A DNA stretch of 35,818 bases from a virus. Below are positions 35,796 through 35,818 of the stretch, in pieces. Each line of letters begins with the position of its first letter. Position 1 is the first letter of the stretch. The notes beneath the pieces were generated by a model. The model was not told the DNA's origin. It did not search any database and saw nothing but the letters and a program-made list of their open reading frames with translations. The position numbers were made by a program, and so were the translations under genes. The stretch spans positions 1-35,818 of the IMG/VR virus record IMGVR_UViG_3300036785_000354; one strand, 5' to 3'.

Positions 35796-35818
35796 TTCAG
35801 GGGTTGAGCGTCTAAGAC

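Noticed and set aside
1-35818. CRISPR array, insertion sequence or diversity-generating retroelement
   Set aside because: No regularly spaced repeats with unique spacers, no transposase, and no reverse transcriptase or template/variable repeat pair was seen, although the fibre gene was examined for the latter.

Overview
The window reads as an essentially complete genome of a temperate, long-tailed phage (siphovirus) with HK97-type head genes. Almost every gene is on the + strand, genes abut or overlap (many ATGA/GTGA stop-start junctions), and base composition is GC-rich throughout. The HNH nuclease gene at the right edge belongs, by normal phage order, just before the small terminase gene at the left edge. 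The window is therefore probably a circular or circularly permuted genome opened between these two genes. The host is probably an acidobacterium. This is inferred from the style of the tail fibre and from the integrase subfamily, not from a direct marker.

Layout. 1-10.2 kb: packaging, head and neck: terminase small and large subunits, portal, S78 protease with a cysteine-rich tail, major capsid protein, connector, head-tail joining protein, DUF3168 tail-completion protein, tail tube, the two tail-assembly chaperones with a likely -1 frameshift, and an HK97 gp10-like protein in an unusual late position. 10.2-21.1 kb: two small membrane proteins, tape measure, distal tail proteins, an NlpC/P60-like tail peptidase, the central hub/host-specificity protein and a large tail fibre that begins with a signal-peptide-like segment. 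21.2-22.4 kb: a tyrosine integrase that lacks the usual first catalytic arginine. 22.5-26.4 kb: a control and accessory region with two paralogous ribbon-helix-helix regulators on the - strand, zinc-ribbon proteins, small orphan genes and two gene-poor structured stretches. 26.4-26.9 kb: a gene-free segment holding a predicted promoter, a strongly folded RNA candidate with a terminator, and the 3' half of a tRNA-Lys(UUU) gene. 26.9-35.4 kb: early genes: zinc fingers, two XRE-type regulators, conserved phage proteins of unknown role and a winged-helix replication protein whose gene contains iteron-like repeats. 35.4-35.8 kb: HNH nuclease.

The most interesting result is the attachment and RNA region. 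A 14-bp motif (consensus GAGTAGAGCCACGS) occurs five times. Two copies lie left of the tRNA-Lys 3' half, and two lie to its right in the opposite orientation, as expected for integrase arm sites around an attP core. The fifth sits inside the predicted integrase promoter. The attP is thus about 4.4 kb from its integrase, and integrase may repress its own promoter. The left arm also overlaps a compact transcription unit (promoter, about 250 nt of stable hairpins, terminator) that looks like an undescribed phage small RNA.

Limits: no endolysin was recognised, many early genes have no identifiable function, and all family assignments come from reading motifs by eye.
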